Below, piece by piece: positions 52,712 to 60,804 of a DNA stretch of 64,000 bases. Under the pieces are notes generated by a model. The model did not search any database, had not been told where the DNA came from, and was given only the letters and a program-made list of their open reading frames with translations. The position numbers were made by a program, and so were the translations under genes. The stretch comes from JBBSHE01 sp038253325 (GTDB lineage Bacteria > Actinomycetota > Actinomycetes > Propionibacteriales > Nocardioidaceae). Position 1 is the stretch's first letter. Each line of letters begins with the position of its first letter. The stretch covers positions 15,585 through 79,584 of the forward strand of contig JBBSHE010000008.1 of assembly GCA_038253325.1 (NCBI GenBank). The letters run 5' to 3'.

Positions 52712-54379
52712 ATGGCAGGACAAATGCCCGCAGCGGGTGAGCTCCTCGTGGGCCCTCAACTCCGCCACATCGACGACACCTCGGCGTCGGTCTGGGCGGA
52801 GGTGGCGGCTTCCGGCGACGTGGTCGTCCGTTCGGCTGAGCGCTCGTGGTCGGCGCACACGTTCACGGTTCACGGTCATCACTACGCCCACGTCTTCGCC
52901 GACGGGCTCGACCCGGGAACCGCATACCCGTACCAGCTCGAGTTCGAAGGAACGACCGTCTGGCCGTTGGAGGACTCTCGTTTTCCGGCGAGCCGGATCC
53001 GTACCCTCGACCCCACTGCCGACCTGTCGTTGCTGTACGCGTCCTGCCGGACGAGCGCGCCGCACGACGCCGAGGGGACGCGGCGGTTCGGTGTCGACGT
53101 GCTCCGAGCGTACGCGCTGCGGATGGCCGGCCGGCCGGAGCGCGAGTGGCCGCAGCTGTTCGTCATGCTCGGAGACCAGGTGTATGCCGACGAGACGTCA
53201 GACGCGATGCGGGAGTTCATCGAATCGCGACGCGACGTCGATCAACCGCCGGGAGAGGAGCTCAGGGATTTCGAGGAGTACACCTACCTCTACCGATTGT
53301 CATGGTCGGATCCCGCCAACCGGTGGCTGTTGTCCACGATTCCCAGCACGATGATCTTCGACGACCACGACATCAGGGACGACTGGAACACCTCGCACAG
53401 CTGGCGCCAGCAGATGCACGCGACGTCATGGTGGCACGACCGCATCGTCGGCGGCCTGGGCTCGTACTGGATCTACCAGCATCTCGGGAACCTCTCCCCG
53501 AGCGATTGCGCCGAGGACGAGGTCTGGCAGCACATTCGGAAGGTGCAGCGCGACGACCCGACCCACGACTTCGGCGCGTACATCGACGCCTTCGCAGGCC
53601 GGGTCGACGAGCACCCGGACACGTACCGGTGGAGCTATGCACGTGACCTTGGACGAGCACGGCTCGTCGTGGTCGACTCGCGGGCGTCGCGCGTCTTGAC
53701 CCCAGACCGGAGGTCGATGCTCGACGACGACGAGATGACATGGCTCGACCACCAGCTGACGGGCGACGTCGAGACACTGCTCATCGGCACGTCCCTGCCG
53801 TTCCTCCTCGGTCCCGGTCTGCACCATGCTGAGGCGTGGGACGAGGCGATCAGCGAAGGCGCGTGGGGACGATGGTTCGCAAAGCTGGGCGAAAGGATCC
53901 GCCAAGGCGTCGACTTCGAGCACTGGGCTGCCTTCGAACACGGGTTCCATGACGTCGCGAGGATCGTTACCGACGTGGCGGACGGCAAGCGCGGCGCAGC
54001 GCCGGCGCACACCCTGTTCCTGTCCGGCGACGTGCACCACTCCTACCTCGCCGAGGTCCAGCGCTCCGGCGGGGGACGGGTTCTCCAGGCGGTGTGCTCG
54101 CCGATCCGCAACCCCATGCCGCGCCCCGTCCGTCGTATGACCGCACTCGCGGCGCACGGGTCGACGAGTCGGCTCACGCGTGCCCTGGCGCGTGCGGCGC
54201 GGGTGAAGGCACCGCCGTTCGACTGGACGATCACGCACGGTCCCTGGTTCGACAACTGCCTTGCCAGCCTGGTCGTCAGTGGACGCACCATCGTGCTGCG
54301 GTGGGAAGGGGCCGGGGTCGGCAAGGACGACGAGGCTGATCCCGAGCTACACACTGTGTGCGAGCTGGAGCTGACCTGA
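52712..54379 (+). CDS. PhoD-like metallophosphatase
   Basis: 555 residues. An N-terminal fibronectin-like/PhoD_N domain (about 10-95) precedes the calcineurin-like catalytic domain: LYASCRTS, LGDQVYADET, FDDHDIRDDWN and SGDVHHSYLAEV. No signal peptide or Tat motif, unlike secreted PhoD enzymes, so a cytosolic phosphodiesterase is likely. Substrate unknown. Trp-rich middle region. 42 bp after dhaM, perhaps same transcript but unrelated function. Confidence 0.86.
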   Translation: MAGQMPAAGELLVGPQLRHIDDTSASVWAEVAASGDVVVRSAERSWSAHTFTVHGHHYAHVFADGLDPGTAYPYQLEFEGTTVWPLEDSRFPASRIRTLDPTADLSLLYASCRTSAPHDAEGTRRFGVDVLRAYALRMAGRPEREWPQLFVMLGDQVYADETSDAMREFIESRRDVDQPPGEELRDFEEYTYLYRLSWSDPANRWLLSTIPSTMIFDDHDIRDDWNTSHSWRQQMHATSWWHDRIVGGLGSYWIYQHLGNLSPSDCAEDEVWQHIRKVQRDDPTHDFGAYIDAFAGRVDEHPDTYRWSYARDLGRARLVVVDSRASRVLTPDRRSMLDDDEMTWLDHQLTGDVETLLIGTSLPFLLGPGLHHAEAWDEAISEGAWGRWFAKLGERIRQGVDFEHWAAFEHGFHDVARIVTDVADGKRGAAPAHTLFLSGDVHHSYLAEVQRSGGGRVLQAVCSPIRNPMPRPVRRMTALAAHGSTSRLTRALARAARVKAPPFDWTITHGPWFDNCLASLVVSGRTIVLRWEGAGVGKDDEADPELHTVCELELT

Positions 54380-54570
54380 CTGTTCAAACGGGGTGTTCGG
54401 GACGTCGTCGGACGCGGCCTTCCAGGATCTGAACAGGTACCGAACTTTTCCGACGCCGCCAGCCGAAGCGGCGTAGGGTGCGGGAGAAGGCCGGAAGGTA
54501 TCTCCGGCTCCCGATACGGCTCCTATGCTTCGACGATCTCCTTGCCGGGGAACGTTGCTTGGAGGCAGGA

Positions 54571-54765
54571 ATGTCCAGCACCGCTCGCGACGACACCGCC
54601 GAGCTCGCTCAGTCGATCCAGACGCTTCGCGACGAAGCGAACCGTCAGATTTCCATGCTCACGGCCGAGGATCGGGAGCGTGTGCGGGACTTCGTCGACC
54701 ACCTCGCTGAGGACGAGACACCGACGGTCCCGTTGCAGAGCAACGGGACCGAGCCAACCGACTGA
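54571..54765 (+). CDS. Small acidic hypothetical protein
   Basis: 64 residues from ATG 54571 with GGAGGCAGGA upstream. A helical, charged middle (LAQSIQTLRDEANRQISMLTAEDRERVRDFVDHLAEDE) suggests a short coiled coil. Family not recognised. The 190-bp region before it holds no other gene. Confidence 0.6.
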   Translation: MSSTARDDTAELAQSIQTLRDEANRQISMLTAEDRERVRDFVDHLAEDETPTVPLQSNGTEPTD

Positions 54766-54931
54766 GCCCTCGCGCTCAAGCCGACGCCGGTGGCGTCGAC
54801 CGATCGCAGGATCTGGACGCGCCGAATGGCGTACCCCGCGTTACTGTGAGCACACGCTCCGTAACGGACGCCGGGATGACCGCGCAAGAATGGTCAAGCC
54901 GCCGGGACCGAACCAACGCAAACTTGGGGAC

Positions 54932-55600
54932 ATGACTGGAAAGCAGACGGCTCGCGTCCTGACCGTCAACGTCGTCCACGAGGTCTTCGCCGGGCCTTTT
55001 CGCGACACCGCGATCGACAAGAGGCCGGTCGACGGCCCGGTGGCAGTCGGCGACCTGGGCCTCGCCGGCGACCTCCAGTGCGACCGCCGGTGGCACGGAG
55101 GACCGGACAAGGCGGTCTACGCATATGCTTCCGAAGATGCCGCATGGTGGTCCGAGGAGCTCGGACGCGAGATCGCGCCGGGGCTGTTCGGGGAGAACCT
55201 GACCACCGCCGGGCTCGACGTCAACGGCGCGATCATCGGCGAACACTGGCAGATCGGCAACCCGGAAACCGGCGTCGTGCTCGAAGTCCGCATGCCTCGC
55301 ACTCCGTGCGAGAACCTGTCGGCGCGGCTCGACCTGCCGCGCTTCCACCAACGGTTTGCAGCGACGGGGACGACCGGCGCGCTGCTCAAGGTCATCAAGC
55401 GCGGGGTGGTCCGTGCCGGCGACCGAGTCACGATCGTGCACCGCCCCGGCCACACCGTGACCGTTCATGACCTGTCAGCCGGGACGTCGGCGAGCCAACT
55501 GATGGAGCTGTTGTCGTCCGACCTCGACCTCGCCGAGAGCGTGCGGAGCAGAGCCCAACGCACCGTCAAACGCGCCCGTGAACGGATCACCAGCAGGTGA
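54932..55600 (+). CDS. MOSC-domain protein (YiiM-like)
   Basis: 222 residues. The MOSC fold spans about 30-165 with GDLQCDRRWHGGPDKAVYAY and Cys126 in RMPRTPCENL, the sulfur-carrying cysteine expected of molybdenum cofactor sulfurase C-terminal domains. YiiM-type proteins reduce N-hydroxylated purine analogues with molybdenum cofactor. The C-terminal ~45 residues (VHDLSAGTSASQLMELL...RARERITSR) form a helical extension. ATG 54932 preceded by TTGGGGAC. Confidence 0.87.
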   Translation: MTGKQTARVLTVNVVHEVFAGPFRDTAIDKRPVDGPVAVGDLGLAGDLQCDRRWHGGPDKAVYAYASEDAAWWSEELGREIAPGLFGENLTTAGLDVNGAIIGEHWQIGNPETGVVLEVRMPRTPCENLSARLDLPRFHQRFAATGTTGALLKVIKRGVVRAGDRVTIVHRPGHTVTVHDLSAGTSASQLMELLSSDLDLAESVRSRAQRTVKRARERITSR

Positions 55601-55639
55601 GCGTCCCGTCCTCGCTATTGCGAACGTCAGGAGTAGCCG

Positions 55640-56692
55640 TTGTCGTCTGCGTTGCTGTTGCTCGTCTTCATCGTGTCGGCAGCGGTGATCTGGGTTGCCG
55701 GAACCACGTTGTCGGACTACACCGATGTAATCGCCGAACGGCTGCACCTTGGTGACGCGCTCGGTGGCCTTGTCCTGCTTGCTGTCGCGACCAACCTTCC
55801 CGAGATCGCCATCACAGTCAGCGCAGCAGTCTCGGGACAGCTGGAGATCGCCGTCGGCAACCTGCTTGGCGGGATCGCGCTGCAGACAGTTGTGCTCGTG
55901 GTGGTCGACCTCTTCGGTGTCCGGTCCAGTGCACCGTTGACGTTTCTGGCCGGCAGCCTCACGCTGCTGCTGGAGGGCGCCCTCGTGGTCATCGTCCTGC
56001 TCCTCACGATCGCCGGAACGCAGTTGTCCGGTGACCTGATCTTCGCGCGGCTCACCCCGGCACCCGTTGTGTCGGCACTGGCGTGGGTCGTCGGCCTCAA
56101 GATGATCACCGGGCCGGGAAGCCGCTTGCCATGGGCCAACAACGGCGAAGCCCCCGCAAGCCAGCCAAGGCCTCGAGGGCACACCCGGCAGAAGACCGAG
56201 CAAATGGCGAGCTCGCGGGGTGTGAGCACCGCGCGGGCGGGCCTGCTGTTCGGCGTTGCGGCGCTCGCCACCTTGGTCGCCGGTGTCACCATCGAAAGGA
56301 GCGGAGAACAGTTCTTCGGAGATCTCGGTCTGTCCGGCGTTCTGTTCGGGGCTACCGTGCTGGCCGCGGCAACGGCCCTCCCTGAGGTGTCGACCGGACT
56401 GACTGCCGCCCGCAACCAGGACTACAAGCTCGCGATCGGCGACATTTTCGGCGGTAACGCATTTCTTCCCGTCCTATTCGTGCCCATCACCATGATCAGC
56501 GGACGAGCCGTCCTGCCACAAGCAAACGCGAGTGACATCTACTTGAGCGGCCTCGGAGCGATCTTGACAATCGTCTACATGGCGGGCCTGCTGTTGAGGT
56601 CACGAAGGAAGATCCTCGGACTTGGCCTCGACTCGCTCACAGTCCTGGTCGTGTACGCGGTCGGCATTCTCGGCCTGCTGTCCCTGCGCTAG
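55640..56692 (+). CDS. Cation/Ca2+:H+ or Na+ exchanger (CaCA superfamily)
   Basis: 350 residues, about ten transmembrane helices. Two alpha-repeats carry ion-binding acids: ATNLPEIAITVSA with GNLLGGI, and ATALPEVSTGLTAA with GDIFGGNAF. The halves are joined by a hydrophilic cytosolic linker (about 170-195). TTG 55640 is the start, with AGGAG 6 nt upstream. Exchanged ion unresolved. Confidence 0.88.
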   Translation: MSSALLLLVFIVSAAVIWVAGTTLSDYTDVIAERLHLGDALGGLVLLAVATNLPEIAITVSAAVSGQLEIAVGNLLGGIALQTVVLVVVDLFGVRSSAPLTFLAGSLTLLLEGALVVIVLLLTIAGTQLSGDLIFARLTPAPVVSALAWVVGLKMITGPGSRLPWANNGEAPASQPRPRGHTRQKTEQMASSRGVSTARAGLLFGVAALATLVAGVTIERSGEQFFGDLGLSGVLFGATVLAAATALPEVSTGLTAARNQDYKLAIGDIFGGNAFLPVLFVPITMISGRAVLPQANASDIYLSGLGAILTIVYMAGLLLRSRRKILGLGLDSLTVLVVYAVGILGLLSLR

Positions 56693-56875
56693 CCATCCCG
56701 ACGATTTCAGCGGCGCAGCGCTGCGTCGGACCAGAGCCGGGCGCGCGGGTGGGGCGCGCAATAGATCCCGAGCACTTTCGGCACCCGCGGGCCGCTGATA
56801 CGGTCAGCCCGTGACCCGGGCGTCGTTCGGTCAAACTGACGCCTTCGCCTCAGCAATGGTTCGAGGGAGCCCATC

Positions 56876-57277
56876 ATGAGCACCGCAGCGTGGATCATCG
56901 TCATCATCGTCATCGTCGCGATCATCATCGCGGCGATTGTACTGGCTATGCGCAAGCGCAAGGACGCGCAGCGCGAACAGGCGCAGAGACTTCGCCAGGA
57001 CGCGTCGGACCGTGGCGCCGTCGTCGACCAGCAGGCGGCGAAGGCGCGAGAGGTCGGCGCCCGCGCGGACGCGTCCGCGGCCGAGGCGGAGCGGAAGGCC
57101 GCCGAGGCCGAGCGGCTTCGCTCGGTGGCCCAGCAGCAGCAGGGACGTACCTCGGACTCGCGCGCAGAGGTCGACGACCAGATGCGGGAGGCCGACCGCA
57201 TCGACCCCGACACCGATGTCGACGATGACGGCACGTCGGACACCGGGACCAGCACCGACCCTCGGCGTCCGGAGTAG
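56876..57277 (+). CDS. Small membrane-anchored coiled-coil protein
   Basis: 133 residues: an N-terminal transmembrane helix (about 5-26, extremely Ile/Val-rich), an Ala/Glu/Arg-rich coiled coil (about 30-95) and an acidic Asp/Thr tail (about 100-133). ATG 56876 with GAGGGAG upstream. Unrecognised; similar small proteins are frequent in actinobacterial membranes. The 183-bp gap before it holds no gene. Confidence 0.68.
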   Translation: MSTAAWIIVIIVIVAIIIAAIVLAMRKRKDAQREQAQRLRQDASDRGAVVDQQAAKAREVGARADASAAEAERKAAEAERLRSVAQQQQGRTSDSRAEVDDQMREADRIDPDTDVDDDGTSDTGTSTDPRRPE

Positions 57278-57367
57278 GTCACACCTTCACGAAGATCAAC
57301 CAAGGCCGTGTCATGCCTGCCCAACGAGTGACCATGGCTCGGGTCGAGAAGGCAATGCAGCACCTGT

Positions 57368-58120
57368 TCAAACCGCTGACGCTGTGCTGTCCGGTTGGCT
57401 GTGCTCGGCGCGGACGCTGCGATGCTCCAGCGTGTGCAGGTAGTGCGCGAACCCGCCCGGCGCCCGTCCGGTACGCCGGGCACTCGTCAGCACCGGTGAT
57501 CGCGAGGTAGCGACCACGTTCGCCCCGCGCCCGCGGGCGGCCGCGGCCAGCAGCGCGTCCTCGTGGGCCGGCACGTTGTCGAAGCCGCCGACAATCCCGT
57601 ACATATCTGCCGTGAGGCCGAAGTTCGCTCCGTAGACGTGGCCGTGCCCATCCGCGTTCGAATGCTCGCGTGCCCAGCGGACCAGCATCGCGAGCGAGAG
57701 CTCGTTCGGGTCCGGTATCACGGTTCCGAGCACCATGTCGGCGCCGGCGCCGGCGAGCTCGGCGTGCGTGGTGAGCCAGTCGGGAGGCACCGCGGAGTCG
57801 GCGTCCGTGCACAGGACCCAGGTGCTTCCAAGCTGTGCGGATCGCTGCGAGGTGACGAGTGCCGAACGAATCCCGAAATCCCGAGCAGCGCCGACTCGAC
57901 CGAACGTGACCCGATATCGACGGACGCCGGGAAAACGTGCTACCACGTCCTCGCTCCGGTCGGTACAACGATCGAGGACCACGCAGACGTCAACGGTCAC
58001 ACCCCTTCCTTGTGGGTGTGCAGCCAAGCGCTGCCGGGAGGCCTCGATCGCGGACAGGCAGCGGGGCAGTCGGCGCTCCTCATCCCGGGCCGGGATGACG
58101 ATGACCATCCGCGAGGTCAC
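57368..58120 (-). CDS. Family 2 glycosyltransferase
   Basis: 250 residues from GTG 58120. GT-A fold: VIPARDEERRLPRCL, VVLDRCTDRSEDV, and the DxD-type CTDADSAVPPDW, then GANFGLTADMYGIVGGFD and HEDALLAAAA. No membrane helices, so cytosolic or peripheral. Last gene of the acyl-CoA dehydrogenase/PIG-L/GT2 operon, 3 nt after the PIG-L fusion gene. Donor and acceptor unknown. Confidence 0.86.
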   Translation of the reverse strand: MTSRMVIVIPARDEERRLPRCLSAIEASRQRLAAHPQGRGVTVDVCVVLDRCTDRSEDVVARFPGVRRYRVTFGRVGAARDFGIRSALVTSQRSAQLGSTWVLCTDADSAVPPDWLTTHAELAGAGADMVLGTVIPDPNELSLAMLVRWAREHSNADGHGHVYGANFGLTADMYGIVGGFDNVPAHEDALLAAAARGRGANVVATSRSPVLTSARRTGRAPGGFAHYLHTLEHRSVRAEHSQPDSTASAV

Positions 58121-58123
58121 GGC

Positions 58124-59527
58124 TCACACGAGACCTTCAGCGGCAGCGACAGAGGTCGCCGGCGCTCGGACGAGCACATCTAGACGAAAGTCGGCCTCTA
58201 CGTGCTCGGCAAGCAGGTCGATACCGGTGGTCGCGCGTAACGCCGCATGGACGGCGTCGCCTGAAACGGGATAGTCGGCGACCGGGTGGCGCCAGTGACA
58301 CGCGACGATGCATCCGTCGTCGGTCAGGGTGTCTCGCGCGGCCGCGGCCAGGGCTTGCAGGTCGTCGCCAGCGCAGTAGTAGCCCACCTCGGAGAGGACG
58401 ACCAGGTCGAACGGTCCGGTCGGCCAATCGGACGGGATCGCCCGTCGCTCGACTCGCACGTGGGGGGACCTCTCGAGCCGTGCAGTGGCCGCAGCAAGGG
58501 CCGCATCGGCGACGTCCGTCGCGAGCACCCGGTCGCACCGTCGGGCGAGCTCAGTGGTGAGGACTCCGATCGAGCACCCGGGTTCGAAGGCGGTACGGAA
58601 GCGCCGGCGGGGCAGCACCGCCATCGTGAGGTCGCGCTTGCGTTGCTCGTACCAGCGTTCTCGAAAGCGCCAGGGGTCGGTCTCGGCCGCGTACATCGCG
58701 TCGAAGTACGCCGGCGGGAGGCTGGTCCTCGCGGTGGAAGCACCCACGATCTCCTCTGATGTCGCCTGGTAGATCTCGAAGGGCCGCTCGAAGTGCTCCC
58801 GGAACCGCGGTGCGACGACGGCCTCGTCGCCCGGCCGGTCGGACAGCGGACGCAGCTGACTCGCGTACCGGTCGATGGCGGCGGTCTTGGCTGCCAAGGC
58901 CGCCACCGTCAGGTCGAGTCTCAGCGGCCGGTCCATCGACGGTGGTTCGCCTGGTGATCCCCAATGCCAGAACCAGATCGGGTACTCGAGCAGGTGGGCG
59001 CCGGATCGGTTGGCGACCACCGCAGCCGCCGCACCGGCCGCCTCGTGGTCCGCGTGCCGGTCGTGCCGCCATGGCGCGACCAGCCAGGTCTCGCAATCAA
59101 CCGATCGGACCGCCTGGGCGAGCAGGTCGGTGACCTCGCCTCGATGCTCGGCCAGGGCGCCGTCGGGTAACGAGTGAAGGTGGATCGAGGCGGCGGGCGC
59201 CAGCACATCCACGGCACCGAGGATCTCCTGCCGACGCAGGCCGGTCATCGCATCGCGACCGTGGGTGGTCGAGAGCGGGTGTGATCCTTCTCCGCGGGTG
59301 AGGACGACGATGTCGATATCGACCCCTTTGAGCGCAGCCATCGCGATCAGTCCGCCGGCGCCGAGTGTCTCGTCGTCGGGATGCGCGGCTACGACGACGA
59401 GGCGCCCGAGAGTGCCAATGTCGACAGGCGCGGCCCGCTTGCCGATGCCGTTATCCATCCAGACCGCCTCTGGCGTTCCCGGGCAGCGATGGTCGTACGA
59501 CTCCGCCTCGGCTGACGGCTCCGTCAT
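58124..59527 (-). CDS. PIG-L deacetylase fused to NodS-type methyltransferase
   Basis: 467 residues. The PIG-L/LmbE zinc deacetylase (about 38-255) has HPDDE (49-53) and HADH (158-161). After a linker, the SAM methyltransferase (about 272-467) opens PPAYFDAMYAAETDPWRFRERWYEQRK, as in NodS, with motif I EPGCSIG at 315-321. One chain could thus deacetylate an N-acetyl sugar and methylate the freed amine. ATG 59527 overlaps the upstream stop (ATGA). Middle gene of a three-gene operon. Confidence 0.9.
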   Translation of the reverse strand: MTEPSAEAESYDHRCPGTPEAVWMDNGIGKRAAPVDIGTLGRLVVVAAHPDDETLGAGGLIAMAALKGVDIDIVVLTRGEGSHPLSTTHGRDAMTGLRRQEILGAVDVLAPAASIHLHSLPDGALAEHRGEVTDLLAQAVRSVDCETWLVAPWRHDRHADHEAAGAAAAVVANRSGAHLLEYPIWFWHWGSPGEPPSMDRPLRLDLTVAALAAKTAAIDRYASQLRPLSDRPGDEAVVAPRFREHFERPFEIYQATSEEIVGASTARTSLPPAYFDAMYAAETDPWRFRERWYEQRKRDLTMAVLPRRRFRTAFEPGCSIGVLTTELARRCDRVLATDVADAALAAATARLERSPHVRVERRAIPSDWPTGPFDLVVLSEVGYYCAGDDLQALAAAARDTLTDDGCIVACHWRHPVADYPVSGDAVHAALRATTGIDLLAEHVEADFRLDVLVRAPATSVAAAEGLV

Positions 59528-60591
59528 GCTGGGCGCCCGGTCAGGGCCCGACCAAGCGCGGCGGAGTCTCGCTCGGCATGGTGCTGGCGCAGATATACCT
59601 GGAGGTCGGCGACGCGTCGAGCATGTTCTTCGTCGAACGTCATCGGAGCGGGTCCGAGCGCGTGCCCGATCTCGGTGATCGTCGACTCGGCAGCGTCTGC
59701 GACGACGTGACGGACCCGGAGCGCTAGCAGTGAACCGGCTGGTCCCGTCGCGTCCCCGTTGTCCACCTGGACGGCGGCCTGTGCCAGAACCGCCCGGGCG
59801 GCGTACAACCGGGCGTCTGCGGCTCCCGCATGCATGAACGCGATCTGGTCTGGCTGCCGAGACCCGGGGAGCCTCGAAACCAGGTCGGAGGTCAGCCGCC
59901 GTGCGAGTCCGGCGGCACCGCCGAACCAGCACGCGGCGACGCCGATTGCTCCCCACGCGAAACCGGCCCGATCCAGGTACCAGTCACATTCCCCGACCGG
60001 TTCGGTGGGGACGCCGTCGAAATGGACCGGCCCCGACGGGATGCCGGCTAGCCCGCGGGAAACCCAGGATGTCGAACCGACCTGCACCCGCGGATCGGTC
60101 AGGTCGACCGCGAAGAGCCGACGTCCCTGGTCGCCAACGTGTGCGGTGACAAGCGCTCGGGTGAGACGGTCGGCCAGCGAGCACCACGGCTTCGTCCCGC
60201 GTAGGGTCCAGCGGCCACCGGTGCAGTCCGCCTCGAGTCGCGTCGTACCGCTCTCGGCCGCGAAGACGCCCCAGGTCTGGTCGCCCTGCCGGAGGGAAGC
60301 GGAGGCATCGGCCACACCGACCTCGTCGGCCTCGGACAAGATCGCGAGCGCGTCCAGGTGGAACTCAGCGACCCGGGCCGCGGTCAGGTCGTGTGCCGCG
60401 AGCGTGGCGAACAGCTCCCAGCGTCGAACGGTCTCGCCCTTGCCGGGCAGCGCCCCGTCGCGCCCCAGCCGAGAGGCGAGCTCGAGAGCCGCGTCGGATG
60501 ATCCGTTGACGAGCCGCGCATCGGCTGCGGCGGACTCGAGTGCGTCCGTCCCGGATCCAGCGGCGTCGATGCGTACCACCGCCGGATCCAT
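59524..60591 (-). CDS. Acyl-CoA dehydrogenase-like protein
   Basis: 355 residues from ATG 60591, with TACTCT 6 nt upstream and no ribosome site. Blocks WGVFAAESGTTRLEADCTGGRWTLRGTKPWCSLADRLT and the C-terminal four-helix part (ADARLYAARAVLAQAAVQVD...VVADAAESTITEIGHALGPAP) give the dehydrogenase fold, but the protein is short and I cannot place the catalytic glutamate; it may be a non-canonical FAD enzyme acting on a sugar-linked substrate. First gene of the operon. Confidence 0.83.
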   Translation of the reverse strand: MDPAVVRIDAAGSGTDALESAAADARLVNGSSDAALELASRLGRDGALPGKGETVRRWELFATLAAHDLTAARVAEFHLDALAILSEADEVGVADASASLRQGDQTWGVFAAESGTTRLEADCTGGRWTLRGTKPWCSLADRLTRALVTAHVGDQGRRLFAVDLTDPRVQVGSTSWVSRGLAGIPSGPVHFDGVPTEPVGECDWYLDRAGFAWGAIGVAACWFGGAAGLARRLTSDLVSRLPGSRQPDQIAFMHAGAADARLYAARAVLAQAAVQVDNGDATGPAGSLLALRVRHVVADAAESTITEIGHALGPAPMTFDEEHARRVADLQVYLRQHHAERDSAALGRALTGRPA

Positions 60592-60597
60592 GGGCAG

Positions 60598-60603
60598 AGA
60601 GTA
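60598..60603 (-). promoter_or_regulatory. Putative -10 box of the acyl-CoA dehydrogenase operon
   Basis: TACTCT on the minus strand, 6 nt before ATG 60591. Confidence 0.45.
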
Positions 60604-60804
60604 CCCGCCCGACCTCAGGGACGCGGGACACGCGAGCGCAGGCCCGCCGCCCATAGTCGCCAGGCGCGCCAGCAAGTCGCCAGGTCCGCCCGCAAGTTCA
60701 GCGGTCGGTCCGGAGGTGTTTGCCGCGCGGCTGCCATCCGTTCGGCCGCCTTGCCTAGGTTGTGTCCGCGGCCGGCAACGGTCCGTCCGCGGGAGGAGCA
60801 CCCG

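Noticed and set aside
56707..57483. 258-codon minus-strand frame over the coiled-coil membrane protein
   Set aside because: Ser/Arg-rich shadow; the plus frame has a ribosome site, a transmembrane helix and a coiled coil.
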